Origin: Brevundimonas bullata
GTDB lineage: Bacteria > Pseudomonadota > Alphaproteobacteria > Caulobacterales > Caulobacteraceae
Reading direction: 5' to 3'
Length of the DNA stretch: 64,000 nucleotides
NCBI RefSeq assembly: GCF_003350205.1
Contig: NZ_QLLC01000010.1
Location: 1-64,000, forward strand
In this document: in pieces, positions 35,415 through 45,135 of the stretch
Layout of the letters: every line of letters starts with the position of its first letter
Numbering within the stretch: position 1 is the stretch's first letter
Notes under the pieces: model-generated
Told to the model about the DNA's origin: nothing
Databases searched by the model: none
The model's input: the letters and a program-made list of their open reading frames with translations, nothing else
Program-made: the position numbers and the translations under genes

Positions 35415-36394
35415 GCGGCGGCTCCCGCGCGGCGGTGGGCGAGGGCGGCCAGGACGGCCATGCGGGCGGCGACGCCCATCTCGACCTGATCCTGAATCAG
35501 GGAGACGGTCAGGTCGTCGGCCACGTCGGAATCGATCTCGACCCCCCGGTTCATCGGGCCGGGGTGCATGACCCTGGCGCCCGGCGCGGCCCAGGCCAGT
35601 TTCTCGCGGTCCAGACCCCAGAAGCGGAAATACTCGCGGGTCGAAGGGATCAGGGCGCCGGTCATGCGTTCCAGCTGAAGGCGCAGCATCATGACCACGT
35701 CGCAGCCGGCCAGACCTTCCTTCATGTCGTGGAAGACCTCGCAGCCCCAGCGGTCAGCGTCGCCGGGCACCAAGGTCGGCGGGCCGATCAGGCGCACCCG
35801 CGCACCCATCATGGACAGCAGGGCGACGTTGGAGCGGGCCACGCGGCTGTGGGCGATGTCGCCGCAGATGGCGATGGTCAGGCCGCCAACGTCGCCGAAG
35901 GCGCGGCGCAGGCTCAGCAGGTCGAGCAGGGCTTGCGTTGGGTGTTCATGCCGGCCGTCGCCGGCGTTGACGACGGCGCAGCCGACCTTTTGCGACAGCA
36001 GGTCCACGGCGCCCGACGACGAATGGCGAACCACCAGAATCTCGGGCTTCATGGCGTTCAGCGTCACCGCCGTGTCGATCAGGGTCTCGCCCTTGGCGAC
36101 CGAGGAGGCCGAGACCGGCATGGTGACGACGTCGGCGCCGAGACGCTTGGCGGCGATCTCGAACGAGGAACTGGTGCGGGTCGAGTTCTCGAAGAAGAGG
36201 TTCACGACCGTCTGGCCGCGCATCAGGTCAATGCCCTTGGCCGACTGTCGGTTGAAGTCGACGAAGGCGTCGGCGAGATCCAGCAGCGCCAAGGCGGCTG
36301 GCGGGTTCAGATCGCCGGCGGCGAGGAAGTGATCGCGGGGGAACGGCGTCAGTCGCTCCTCGATGGTTTCGGTGACGGAAGCGGCATGGGTCAT
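35411..36394 (-). CDS. pyrB: aspartate carbamoyltransferase catalytic subunit
   Basis: 327 residues. Committed step of pyrimidine synthesis: carbamoyl phosphate plus aspartate. Carbamoyl-phosphate motif [20 protein letters not shown] near 69, the [19 protein letters not shown] segment, [20 protein letters not shown] near 134 with HPTQ, and a C-terminal [17 protein letters not shown] near 282. N-terminal extension resembles that of ATCases that assemble with PyrC'. It is the first gene of the pyrB-pyrC'-plsY-dprA unit, with about 65 nt between it and ruvX. Confidence 0.97.
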   Translation of the reverse strand: MTHAASVTETIEERLTPFPRDHFLAAGDLNPPAALALLDLADAFVDFNRQSAKGIDLMRGQTVVNLFFENSTRTSSSFEIAAKRLGADVVTMPVSASSVAKGETLIDTAVTLNAMKPEILVVRHSSSGAVDLLSQKVGCAVVNAGDGRHEHPTQALLDLLSLRRAFGDVGGLTIAICGDIAHSRVARSNVALLSMMGARVRLIGPPTLVPGDADRWGCEVFHDMKEGLAGCDVVMMLRLQLERMTGALIPSTREYFRFWGLDREKLAWAAPGARVMHPGPMNRGVEIDSDVADDLTVSLIQDQVEMGVAARMAVLAALAHRRAGAAA

Positions 36395-36459
36395 CGAGAC
36401 GCCGCTATAGAGCCGACTCTGCCTCAGGGGAAGATGAGGCAGGGAAGATCAGGCGGGGA

Positions 36460-36942
36460 TTAGCGGCGCAGGCGATCCAGCGCGCCCTGCAAAATCCAGG
36501 CGGCGGCGGTGCGGTCCACGACATTGGCGCGGCGCTTGCGGTTCAGGTCCAGCTCTTCGATCAGGAAGCGTTCGACGGCGCTGGTGGACAGGCGCTCGTC
36601 CTGGAAGGCGACGTTGACGGGACGCAGGCGTTCCAGATTGCGGGCGAAGGCGCGGCAGGACTGGGCGCGCGGGCCTTCGGAACCGTCCATGTTCAGCGGC
36701 AGACCGATGACCAGGGCCGAGACGTTGCGGCCGTTCATCAGCTTGATCAGCTGCTCGGCGTCCTGGCTGAATTTCACCTTGCGGATCAGCTGCAGCGGGC
36801 TGGCGATCATGCGGCTGGTGTCGGACACGGCCACGCCAATGGTGTTCTCGCCCAGATCCAGCCCCATCCAGGGGGTGTCGGGCGGGCAGGCGGCGGGCAG
36901 GTCTGTCAGGTCGAATACGGGCACGGCCTCCCCATATTGCAA
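36460..36942 (-). CDS. ruvX: RuvX/YqgF, Holliday-junction resolvase-like RNase
   Basis: 160 residues with an RNase H-like fold. WMGLDLGENTIGVAVSDTS near 25 holds the first catalytic Asp, LVIGLPLNMDGSEGPRAQSCR near 77 the glycine-rich core, VAFQDERLSTSAVERFL near 110 a conserved E/R segment, and VDRTAAAWILQGALD the last Asp. Members process 16S rRNA ends. It is the first gene on the minus strand, divergent from gatC, with a 101-nt gap. Confidence 0.94.
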   Translation of the reverse strand: MQYGEAVPVFDLTDLPAACPPDTPWMGLDLGENTIGVAVSDTSRMIASPLQLIRKVKFSQDAEQLIKLMNGRNVSALVIGLPLNMDGSEGPRAQSCRAFARNLERLRPVNVAFQDERLSTSAVERFLIEELDLNRKRRANVVDRTAAAWILQGALDRLRR

Positions 36943-37043
36943 TGCGGAACGCTTGTCGAAGCCGCATCGGGCGGTTAACCCACGACAGGAGTCAGTCTGG
37001 GCGACTCCCGCGCGCCCCGGCTGGATGAATTTCGGAGATTTCC

Positions 37044-37331
37044 ATGGCTATCGACGCCGCGACGGTGCGCAAGGTCGCCCACCTCGCCCGCATCAAGACC
37101 CCCGAGGACCGCCTGGAGCCGCTGGCCCAGGAGCTGAACGGCATCCTGAACTGGATCGAGCAGCTGAACGAGGTCGACGTGCAGGGTGTCGAGCCGATGA
37201 CCTCCAACGTCGCCCAGCCCCTGCGTCTGCGCGAAGACGTCGTCACCGACGGCGCCAAGGTGGATGCGGTCCTGTCGAACGCCCCGAAGTCGGCGGACGG
37301 CTTCTTCGTCGTGCCCAAGGTCGTGGATTAA
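37044..37331 (+). CDS. gatC: Asp-tRNA(Asn)/Glu-tRNA(Gln) amidotransferase subunit C
   Basis: 95 residues. Stabiliser and linker of the GatCAB complex that converts mischarged Glu-tRNA(Gln) (and often Asp-tRNA(Asn)) to the correct amide. Conserved MAIDAATVRKVAHLARIKT at the start, ELNGILNWIEQLNEVDVQGVEPM near 33, and LRLREDVVTDG. First gene of gatCAB; gatA starts 3 nt after its stop. A hairpin (GGAGTC 36988-36993 with GACTCC 37003-37008) lies upstream in the leader. Confidence 0.96.
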   Translation: MAIDAATVRKVAHLARIKTPEDRLEPLAQELNGILNWIEQLNEVDVQGVEPMTSNVAQPLRLREDVVTDGAKVDAVLSNAPKSADGFFVVPKVVD

Positions 37332-37334
37332 GTC

Positions 37335-38813
37335 ATGAGCGATCTGACCAAGCTTACCCTCAAAGACGCCGTCGACGGCCTGAAGGCCAAGACCTTCACG
37401 TCGGAAGAACTGACCCGCGCCTTCCTGACCAATATCGAAGCCTCGAACCCGGCGCTGAACGCCTATGTCGAGGTGACGGCGGACAAGGCGCTGGAACAGG
37501 CGCGCGCCTCCGACGCCAGGCTGGCCAAGGGCGAAGGCGGGGCGCTGGAAGGCGCGCCGCTGGGGATCAAGGACCTGTTCTGCACCGAGGGCGTGCAGAC
37601 GACCGCCGGCTCCAACATGCTGCGCGGCTTCGTGCCGCCCTATGAATCCACCGTCACCGCCAATCTGTGGCGCGACGGCGCGGTCATGCTGGGCAAGCTC
37701 AACATGGACGAGTTCGCCATGGGATCGGCCAACGAGACCTCGGCCTTTGGTCCGGTGAAGAACCCGTGGAAGGCCAAGAGTTCGGACGCCGAGCTGACGC
37801 CAGGCGGCTCGTCGGGCGGTTCAGCTTCGGCGGTGGCCTCTGACCTGTGTCTGGCCGCGACGGCCTCGGACACCGGCGGCTCGATCCGCCAGCCCGCCGC
37901 CTTCACCGGCACGGTCGGCATCAAGCCCACCTACGGACGCGCCAGCCGTTTCGGCATGGTGGCCTTCGCCTCCTCGCTGGATCAGGCCGGGCCGATCACC
38001 AAGACGGTGACGGACGCCGCCATCCTGCTGAAGTCCATGTGTTCGTTCGACGCCAAGGATTCGACCAGCCTCGACATCCCGACGCCGGACTGGACCCAGT
38101 CGGTCGGTCAGTCGGTCAAGGGCCTGCGCATCGGCGTCCCGGCGGAATACCTGATCGACGGCATGTCCGAAGAGATCAAGGCGCTGTGGCAGCAGGGCGT
38201 CGCGTGGCTGAAGGCCGCCGGCTGCGAGATCGTCGAGATCAGCCTGCCGCACACCAAATACGCCCTGCCGGCCTATTACATCGTGGCCCCGGCGGAGGCC
38301 TCGTCGAACCTGGCCCGCTATGACGGGATGCGCTTCGGCCACCGCGCCGAGGAGTTCTCGTCGCTGGACGATCTCTATGCCGCCTCGCGCGCCGAGGGCT
38401 TCGGCAAGGAGGTTCAGCGCCGCCTGACCATCGGCACCTATGTGCTGTCGGCGGGCTTCTATGACGCCTACTACGTCAAGGCGCTGAAGGTGCGTCGCCG
38501 CATCGCCGAGGACTTCGACAAAGTCTGGGGCAGTGTGGACGCCATCCTGACCCCGTCGACCCCGACGGCGGCGTTCAAGCTGGGCGACAAGCAGATCGAC
38601 CCGCTGACCATGTATCTGAACGACGTCTTCACGGTGACGACCAACCTGGCCGGTCTGCCGGGCATCTCGGTGCCTGCGGGTCTGAGCAGCGATGGTCTGC
38701 CGCTGGGGCTTCAGGTCATCGGCAAGGCCCTTGATGAGGCGACCGTCTTCCAGGTCGCGGCCGCACTGGAAGACTCCGCCGGTTTCGTCGCCAAACCGGC
38801 CAAGTGGTGGTGA
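37335..38813 (+). CDS. gatA: Asp-tRNA(Asn)/Glu-tRNA(Gln) amidotransferase subunit A
   Basis: 492 residues, amidase signature family; releases ammonia from glutamine for GatB. The Ser-Ser-Lys triad context is intact: the Lys in [12 protein letters not shown] near 77, [17 protein letters not shown] near 156 with the cis-Ser, and [18 protein letters not shown] near 174 with the nucleophile. Full length, with normal C-terminal helices (VMTNL...[11 protein letters not shown] type segment near 436). Followed by gatB after 2 nt. Confidence 0.97.
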   Translation: MSDLTKLTLKDAVDGLKAKTFTSEELTRAFLTNIEASNPALNAYVEVTADKALEQARASDARLAKGEGGALEGAPLGIKDLFCTEGVQTTAGSNMLRGFVPPYESTVTANLWRDGAVMLGKLNMDEFAMGSANETSAFGPVKNPWKAKSSDAELTPGGSSGGSASAVASDLCLAATASDTGGSIRQPAAFTGTVGIKPTYGRASRFGMVAFASSLDQAGPITKTVTDAAILLKSMCSFDAKDSTSLDIPTPDWTQSVGQSVKGLRIGVPAEYLIDGMSEEIKALWQQGVAWLKAAGCEIVEISLPHTKYALPAYYIVAPAEASSNLARYDGMRFGHRAEEFSSLDDLYAASRAEGFGKEVQRRLTIGTYVLSAGFYDAYYVKALKVRRRIAEDFDKVWGSVDAILTPSTPTAAFKLGDKQIDPLTMYLNDVFTVTTNLAGLPGISVPAGLSSDGLPLGLQVIGKALDEATVFQVAAALEDSAGFVAKPAKWW

Positions 38814-38815
38814 GC

Positions 38816-40309
<1,494 letters not shown>

Positions 40310-40402
40310 TGCTTGGGGGCTGCGGCCCCCAAACCCCCGGCTGGTCGCTAACGCTCGCGACGCGGTCGCTCGCTGCTTGAGCGACAGGGGGATAGATATG
40401 GA

Positions 40403-40434
40403 AAAGGCCCCGGGGATTGCTCCTCGGGGCCTTT
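40403..40434. terminator. bidirectional intrinsic terminator between gatB and an RcnB-like gene
   Basis: AAAGGCCCCG (40403-40412) pairs with CGGGGCCTTT (40425-40434), with a further CTGCTTTT tail on the plus strand and A-rich sequence before it. It serves gatB (plus) and the convergent RcnB-like gene (minus). Confidence 0.85.
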
Positions 40435-40449
40435 CTGCTTTTGTGGCGC

Positions 40450-41397
40450 TTACCAGTTCCAGGCGTCGCGGACGACTTCGATGATGTAGCCGTCGCGGTC
40501 GTCGATCAGGTAGATGGTGTTGTCGACATAGACCCAGCGCGTCCCTGGCGGCGGGTAGCCCAGGCCGTAGGTCCGCCAATCGTTGACCTGATAGCGCCAG
40601 AAGACCTCCGGCAGATACTGGCCGACATGGTACTGACGGTTCCAGTAGGTCCGCGGCACGCTGTAATAGCCGTAGCCCGGCGCGAAATAGAAGCCGAGCC
40701 GCACGCCGTTCCAGCCCCGGAAGCGGCTGTCGTTGCGCCACCAGTCGCTGCGGTGGCGACGATCCCAGTCACGCCGCCACTGGTCACGGTTCCAGCGATT
40801 ATGGAAGTCGCGATAGTCGCGGTCATGGTTCCAGTTCGGACGATCCGGGCGGTTGGGCCGGTCGGGACGGTTCGGTCGGTTCGGTCGATCCGGTCGGTTC
40901 AAATCCGGGCGATCAGGCCTGTTGGGACGATTGGGCTGCTGGGCGCCGGGGCGGTCGGGTCGATTCCAGTCAGGCCTGTCCGGCCGGTTCGGACGACCAG
41001 GCTGCTGCGAGCTGGGACGGTCTGGCCGCACATCGGGCCGATCCGGACGGTCAGGCCGCTCTGGACGGCTGGGGCGGTGCGGCTGATCGAGGCGAGGCGT
41101 CTGGGGGCGGCCCTGATCCGTGGGGCGCGTCGGCCGGTCGGGACGTTCGCCATCCGGGCGCTCAGGGCGCGACGGACGCGGCCTGTCAGGGCGCTCAGGA
41201 CGCGCCTCCGCGCGAGGACTGTCACGCCTCTGTTGAGGCGAGGCGGACGGCTCGCTACGTTCTGCGCGATGTTGAGGGCGCTGGCGCGGTCTGTCGTCGG
41301 ACTGAACCTCGCGCGACTGCGCCAGGGTCGCCACCGGCGCGAGCGCCGGAAGGATAGAGCTGGCGATGGCCGTGAACACCATCAGGGAACGTTTCAT
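40450..41397 (-). CDS. RcnB-family periplasmic protein with a long RPDRP-repeat linker
   Basis: 315 residues. Signal peptide (MVFTAIASSILPALAPVATLAQ, cleavage near 26). Residues about 30-195 are low-complexity, rich in Arg/Pro/Asp repeats (RPDRPNRPNRPDRPNRP type). The C-terminal 110 residues are an RcnB domain: WRNDSRFRGWNGVRLGFYFAPGYGYYSVPRTYWNRQYHVGQYLP ... WVYVDNTIYLIDDRDGYIIEVV. RcnB proteins act in nickel/cobalt homeostasis in E. coli, but in alphaproteobacteria the role is not established. The repeats are visible in DNA as tandem GGTCGG-like units between about 40850 and 41200. Confidence 0.85.
   Translation of the reverse strand: MKRSLMVFTAIASSILPALAPVATLAQSREVQSDDRPRQRPQHRAERSEPSASPQQRRDSPRAEARPERPDRPRPSRPERPDGERPDRPTRPTDQGRPQTPRLDQPHRPSRPERPDRPDRPDVRPDRPSSQQPGRPNRPDRPDWNRPDRPGAQQPNRPNRPDRPDLNRPDRPNRPNRPDRPNRPDRPNWNHDRDYRDFHNRWNRDQWRRDWDRRHRSDWWRNDSRFRGWNGVRLGFYFAPGYGYYSVPRTYWNRQYHVGQYLPEVFWRYQVNDWRTYGLGYPPPGTRWVYVDNTIYLIDDRDGYIIEVVRDAWNW
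40850..41200 (-). repeat. coding tandem repeats (RPDRP/RPNRP units) of the RcnB-like gene
   Basis: The DNA is a run of imperfect 15-nt units reading GGTCG(G/A) and variants on the plus strand, which encode the Arg-Pro-Asp-Arg-Pro linker on the minus strand. It is protein-coding repeat, not a CRISPR array. It could expand or contract by slippage. Confidence 0.7.
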
Positions 41398-41506
41398 GGT
41401 CTTGTTCCTCGCACGCCGAGACTGGCGGCTTGAGCATCAATCTGGCGCCGCCGCCATGAACCACGGCTGAACGCGGGTCGATGGAAATGGGCATATTCCA
41501 AGAAGA

Positions 41507-41535
41507 AGCCCCGCAAAGCCGAGCTCTGCGGGGCT
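41507..41535 (-). terminator. intrinsic terminator of the second RcnB-like gene
   Basis: On the minus strand AGCCCCGCA (41535-41527) and TGCGGGGCT (41515-41507) form a 9-bp stem followed by a T-rich TTCTTCTT. It lies 20-50 nt after the stop of the 41558-42112 gene and before the next RcnB-like gene. Confidence 0.8.
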
Positions 41536-41557
41536 GTCTGAAAGTCTTGCGCGAGGC

Positions 41558-42112
41558 CTAGTAGACGTCGTGCAGAACGCTGGCGATCAGGCCGGTGGCG
41601 ACCGCGATCAACAGGATGTCGTTGTTGGCGTGAACGTAGCGATAGCCGCGCGGCGCCGGGCGCAGGTTGTAATAATAGGGGTCGCTCACGTAGTAGCCGC
41701 GATAGGCCGAGGGCAGATAGGCCCCCTGACGCCAGCGATAGCTCTGATAGCGCGGATCGACGCGGTAGTAGCCGCGCCCCGGCGCATACCAGTAGCCGTT
41801 GCGGGCGCCGCGATAGTCGCGGAACTCGGGCCGGCCACGCCACCAGTCGCGGTTGTTGCGGTCCCAGCGGTCGGCGCGACGTTGATCCTGGCGATAGTCG
41901 CGACGGTCATCGCGGCGGTCCTGGCGCCATTCACGACGATCATCGCGTTGATCCTGACGCCACTCACGGCGGTCATGGCGATCATCGCGTCGGTCCTCGC
42001 GGCGCTCCTGGCGATACTCGCGGTGATCGCGGTTCTGGGCCTGGGCCGCCAGCGGCGCGGCCGTGGTGGCCAGCGCCAGGGCGACGACGGCGGCCTTGGT
42101 CAGGCGGTTCAT
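41558..42112 (-). CDS. RcnB-family periplasmic protein with Arg/Asp-rich linker
   Basis: 184 residues. A signal peptide (AAVVALALATTAAPLAAQA, cleavage near 25) is followed by a strongly charged linker of repeated RDDRR/REWRQD units (about 27-85) and a C-terminal RcnB-like domain with WRGRPEFRDYRGARNGYWYA then GYYRVDPRYQSYRWRQGAYLP and NNDILLIAVATGLIASVL. It is a paralogue of the downstream 315-residue protein, with a different linker composition (RD/RQ rather than RPD). Both are minus strand, separated by a terminator. Confidence 0.83.
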   Translation of the reverse strand: MNRLTKAAVVALALATTAAPLAAQAQNRDHREYRQERREDRRDDRHDRREWRQDQRDDRREWRQDRRDDRRDYRQDQRRADRWDRNNRDWWRGRPEFRDYRGARNGYWYAPGRGYYRVDPRYQSYRWRQGAYLPSAYRGYYVSDPYYYNLRPAPRGYRYVHANNDILLIAVATGLIASVLHDVY

Positions 42113-42289
42113 CCTTACGTCTCCATGGTCTGGGCGCCGGAGGGAAGCTTCGGACGGCCCGTTGAACAGGAGCCCAGGGTCGGTCCTGGCGCATGAACTC
42201 CTCCTGAATGACGATGTCAGCTTTCAGCCTTGTCTGTTCCCGGCCCACGCGCCATCTCTGAGGCCCCGACGCGAGCAAAGGCGACAGCG

Positions 42290-43009
42290 ATGACCCAGCC
42301 CATCGAGCTCTGGTACTGGCCCACGCCGAACGGCTGGAAGATCTCCATCGCGCTGGAGGAGATGGGGCTGCCCTATGTGGTCAAGCCCGTGAACATCGGG
42401 GTTGGAGAACAGTTCGAATCCGCCTTTCAGGCCATCAGCCCGAACGGCCGGATGCCCGCCATCGTCGATCCGGAAGGCCCGGACGGCCGACCGCTGTCGA
42501 TCTTCGAATCGGGCGCCATCCTGCAATATCTGGGCGCCAAGTCGGGGCGCTTCTATCCTTCCGACGTGCGCGCCAAGGCCGAGGTCGATCAGTGGCTGTT
42601 CTGGCAGGTCGGCGGCCTGGGGCCGATGGCGGGCCAGACGCATCATTTCCGCCAGTACGCCCCGGCCATGATCAAGGATCAGCGCCAGATCGCCTATGGC
42701 GTCCAGCGCTATACCAACGAAACGCATCGGCTGTACGGCGTGTTGAACCGGCGTCTGGCGGACCGGGACTATGTCGCGGGCGACTATTCCATCGCCGACA
42801 TGGCGATCTGGCCGTGGGTCCTGCCGAAGCATCAGGGGCAGGACCTGAGCGAGTTTCCGCATCTGGCCGCCTGGATGGAACGGGTCGGGGCGCGACCGGC
42901 GGTTCAGGCGGGCAGGGCGTTGGCCGAGGAACAGCGCGCCAATCTGGCCGCATCGGGCCAGACGGCGGAGGCGGCGCGCGCTGTTCTGTTCGGTCAGCGC
43001 GGGCGTTAA
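42290..43009 (+). CDS. glutathione S-transferase family protein (YghU/Nu-like)
   Basis: 239 residues. N-terminal thioredoxin fold begins IELWYWPTPNGWKISIALEEMGLPY; PNGRMPAIVDPEG and SIFESGAILQYLG near 58-80 bind glutathione (cis-Pro and ESGA). The helical C-terminal domain has VGGLGPMAGQTHHFRQYAP near 110 and YVAGDYSIADMAIWPWVL near 160. The ATG at 42290 removes a non-conserved 20-residue extension present in the open frame. Similar to disulfide-bond reductases of the YfcG/YghU group. Confidence 0.9.
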   Translation: MTQPIELWYWPTPNGWKISIALEEMGLPYVVKPVNIGVGEQFESAFQAISPNGRMPAIVDPEGPDGRPLSIFESGAILQYLGAKSGRFYPSDVRAKAEVDQWLFWQVGGLGPMAGQTHHFRQYAPAMIKDQRQIAYGVQRYTNETHRLYGVLNRRLADRDYVAGDYSIADMAIWPWVLPKHQGQDLSEFPHLAAWMERVGARPAVQAGRALAEEQRANLAASGQTAEAARAVLFGQRGR

Positions 43010-43086
43010 CTCTAATTTCAAACCGGCGGTATTTGAATAGGGTTCGAAAGGCAGGGTCAGAATGACCGACGCCCGGAGGACTGGCT

Positions 43087-43389
43087 ATGACCGCGCACGA
43101 AACCGCGCCTGAGGCTATTGAGACTGCGGCCCTGCCGTTGCCGACCGTCGACATGGACGGGGACGCCCTGTTCCGACTGGGGCTGGCCTATTCGGCCGGT
43201 CTGGACGGCTGTCCCATCGACCGGGTCTCGGCCCACATGATCTTCAATCTAGCGGCCATGAAGGGCTCGATCGAGGCGCGCGAATATCGCCGCGACCTGA
43301 GCCAGGAGATGGAGCACGACGAGATCGCCGAGGCCCAGCGCGCCGCGCGTCGCTGGATCGACGCCGGTTCGACCACGCTCGCCGCCTGA
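43087..43389 (+). CDS. small Sel1-repeat-like protein
   Basis: 100 residues. The region DALFRLGLAYSAGLDGCPIDRVSAHMIFNLAAMKGSIEAREYRRDL resembles one Sel1-type tetratricopeptide repeat, and the rest is a helix with QEMEHDEIAEAQRAARRW. Such small alphaproteobacterial proteins are often annotated as Sel1-repeat or hypothetical; the function is not known. The start (GGAGGACTGGCT ATG) has a strong ribosome-binding site. Confidence 0.72.
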   Translation: MTAHETAPEAIETAALPLPTVDMDGDALFRLGLAYSAGLDGCPIDRVSAHMIFNLAAMKGSIEAREYRRDLSQEMEHDEIAEAQRAARRWIDAGSTTLAA

Positions 43390-43468
43390 AGTCGCGGCGG
43401 ACGGCTGGACCGGGCGGCGAGGTCGGGTTATGGACCCGGCCAAGACACGTCGCCGAAGGATTACGCCC

Positions 43469-43774
43469 ATGCTCGCTCGCATCTATCGCCCGGCCAAGAC
43501 CGCGATGCAGTCGGGCAAGGCCAAGACCCACGACTGGCGTCTGGAGTTCGAACCGGCCTCGGCGCGGACCCAGGACCCGCTGACGGGCTGGACCAGCACC
43601 ACCGACATGAACGGTCAGGTGCGGCTGAGCTTTGAGACCAAGGAAGAGGCGGTCGAATACGCCGAACGTCACGGCATCGCCTTCCGCCTGCACGAGCCGC
43701 AGGACGCGCCGCTGATCCTCAAGGCCTACGCCGACAACTTCGCCACCAATCGCAAGCAGTCCTGGACCCACTAA
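43469..43774 (+). CDS. complex I NDUFS4-like (ETC complex I subunit conserved region) protein
   Basis: 101 residues from ATG 43469. The sequence MLARIYRPAKTAMQSGKAKTHDWRLEF ... PLTGWTSTTDMNGQVRLSFETKEEAVEYAERHGIAFRLHEP matches the 18-kDa accessory NDUFS4 subunit family, in which the GWTSS/T-D...V-L-F motif is conserved. It is an alphaproteobacterial accessory subunit of the respiratory NADH dehydrogenase. It is remote from any nuo operon in the window. An intrinsic terminator follows at 43803-43831. Confidence 0.88.
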   Translation: MLARIYRPAKTAMQSGKAKTHDWRLEFEPASARTQDPLTGWTSTTDMNGQVRLSFETKEEAVEYAERHGIAFRLHEPQDAPLILKAYADNFATNRKQSWTH

Positions 43775-43802
43775 GGGTTCAGCCGCCAGCTTGGACAAAA
43801 GC

Positions 43803-43831
43803 GCCGCCCGGAGCGATCCGGGCGGCTCTTT
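43803..43831 (+). terminator. intrinsic terminator after the NDUFS4-like gene
   Basis: GCCGCCCGGA (43803-43812) pairs with TCCGGGCGGC (43817-43826), then TCTTT. Perfect 10-bp GC-rich stem with a 4-nt loop. Confidence 0.88.
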
Positions 43832-44022
43832 CGTGGCCCGACTCGGACCCGAATCCTGCCGCGCGACTGTCGCGTGGCGATGAACGCTGAGAGGAAGGGG
43901 GCGCTGAAAACGCCGTGTGCACCGTGGCCGAAGGGACGGTCTGATGCGAACCTGATCTTGGGCATTGGTTCTCTTGCCCGGCGCCGCGAAACCCCTTACT
44001 GAGCAACGCTTTCCGGCCCAAC

Positions 44023-44099
44023 GCGCCCTTAGCTCAACCGGATAGAGCACCCGCCTTCTAAGCGGGATGTTGCAGGTTCGAGTCCTGCAGGGCGCGCCA
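44023..44099 (+). tRNA. tRNA-Arg (anticodon UCU, reads AGA)
   Basis: A 77-nt tRNA. Acceptor GCGCCCT (44023-44029) pairs with AGGGCGC (44089-44095), discriminator G and genomic CCA at 44097-44099. D arm TAGCTCAACCGGATAGAGC, anticodon stem CCGC-CTTCTAA-GCGG with UCU, and T arm GCAGG-TTCGAGT-CCTGC are all perfect. Confidence 0.97.
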
Positions 44100-44152
44100 G
44101 GGCTTATCCCGACATTGTCCAGCCAAGGCGCACGAGCGCCGGCCTTCGCTGC

Positions 44153-44650
44153 CTATTTCTTGCGGAATTGGTCCAGGGAGACGACCTTGGGGCCGTCGTC
44201 GTCGCCTGTGGGGGGCGGGGCGGCGTTCGGGTCGCGGGCAGGGGGCGTCAGCGGCGCGATCTCGGCCTCGACGATCTCGGGCTCTTCGAACTGCAGCAGG
44301 AACTGGACGCTGGGGTCGTAGAAGCGGGTCACGGCCGAATAGGGCATGGCCAGGACCTTGGGCATGCCGCCGAACTTCAGCATGATCGAGAAGCGGTCGT
44401 GCTGGACGTCCAGGTCCCAATACTGATGCTGCAGGACGATGGTCATCTCGTCCGGGTATTTGGCCAGCACGTCCGGCGGCACCGAGACGCCGGGCGCCCG
44501 CGTCTTGAACGTGATGTAGAAATGGTGCGCGCCGGGTATGCCGGCGGGCTCGGCGGCGCGTTCAAGCGCCGAGCGGACCACGCCGCGCAGGGCGTCCTGG
44601 GCGAGCTGCTCATAGAACATCTCGTCGACCGGGGGAGATTGATCCGTCAT
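44153..44650 (-). CDS. sspB: SspB, ClpXP specificity-enhancing factor (alpha type)
   Basis: Adaptor that tethers ssrA-tagged proteins to ClpXP. 165 residues: the peptide-binding domain spans about 20-125 (HFYITFKTRAPGVSVPPDVLAKYPDEMTIVLQHQYWDLDVQHDRFSIMLKFGGMPKVLAMPYSAVTRFYDPSVQFLLQF). A flexible acidic linker (VEAEIAPLTPPARDPNAAPPPTGDDD) leads to the C-terminal ClpX-binding tail KVVSLDQFRKK. It lies downstream of the tmRNA gene on the same strand, so the tag and its adaptor are neighbours. Confidence 0.94.
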   Translation of the reverse strand: MTDQSPPVDEMFYEQLAQDALRGVVRSALERAAEPAGIPGAHHFYITFKTRAPGVSVPPDVLAKYPDEMTIVLQHQYWDLDVQHDRFSIMLKFGGMPKVLAMPYSAVTRFYDPSVQFLLQFEEPEIVEAEIAPLTPPARDPNAAPPPTGDDDGPKVVSLDQFRKK

Positions 44651-44749
44651 CGGAAGCCTCGAAACTGGGTACGCGCGACTGTTACCCGCGACAGGGGAAT
44701 GACGGAAGATGGTGATTTGGGGAAAGTGGAGGGCTTCTGTTGGCAGGCG

Positions 44750-45051
44750 CCCTCCGGGCCCCGCCTGAGGAACTGATCCCTCAGGACTTAAGTGTTCGAA
44801 ATCTACCGAACCGCATTACGCGGCGAGGCGGACTTCTCCAGCGAAGTTATCGTTCGCAGTTAGAAAATGGCCCGATACGGTGGGCCAAGACGGGCAAAAG
44901 CATCCTCTTTACACGTCCGTCGATGCTAGTCGGCCCCGCAGCTCCCGCCGATAACGCGGTGAGAGATTTGGTGGAGCCGCCGGGAATCGCACCCGGGTCC
45001 GGTCCGCTTATTACAGGCGCGTTTATCGCCATAGTCCGGGCGAACCCGGAC
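44750..45051 (-). ncRNA. ssrA: two-piece (circularly permuted) tmRNA, ssrA
   Basis: On the minus strand the acceptor piece comes first and ends with T arm CCGGG-TGCGATT-CCCGG, CGGCTCC, A and CCA (44971-44969). An intervening segment (44968-44938) is followed by the coding piece starting GGGGCCG (44937-44931), which pairs with CGGCTCC across the gap. The tag frame, GCG (44857-44855) to TAA (44818-44816), encodes ANDNFAGEVRLAA. A hairpin CCTGAGG...CCTCAGG (44785-44764) lies near the 3' end. The 3' boundary is approximate. Sets up trans-translation with an added alanine from the charged acceptor. Confidence 0.93.
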
Positions 45052-45057
45052 ATGACC

Positions 45058-45086
45058 AATATAGGCGGTCAGCCTACGTGTTCCAA
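45058..45086 (-). promoter_or_regulatory. tmRNA promoter
   Basis: Minus strand: TTGGAAC (45086-45080), a 14-nt spacer, and CCTATATT (45065-45058) fit the Caulobacter housekeeping form. Transcription would start near 45051, just before the acceptor piece. Confidence 0.55.
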
Positions 45087-45135
45087 GGGCGCAACGTCGT
45101 CTGCGTCGATTTTACAGTGGGATAGTCGATGAGAC

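Noticed and set aside
36946..36960. GAAC-N7-GAAG next to the ruvX start as an SOS box.
   Set aside because: One mismatch, and RuvX/YqgF is not a known SOS gene.
36988..37008. GGAGTC/GACTCC hairpin before gatC as a regulatory RNA element.
   Set aside because: Only 6 bp with a 9-nt loop and no overlap with the ribosome-binding site; too weak to call.
40850..41200. Regular short repeats that resemble a CRISPR array or tandem repeat locus.
   Set aside because: They are in frame and encode the RPDRP linker of an RcnB-like protein; no spacer-like unique segments are present.
44938..44968. Treating the tRNA-like end at 44969-45000 as an ordinary tRNA gene.
   Set aside because: There is no anticodon arm; the matching acceptor half lies across an intervening segment with a tag-coding frame, which defines a permuted tmRNA.
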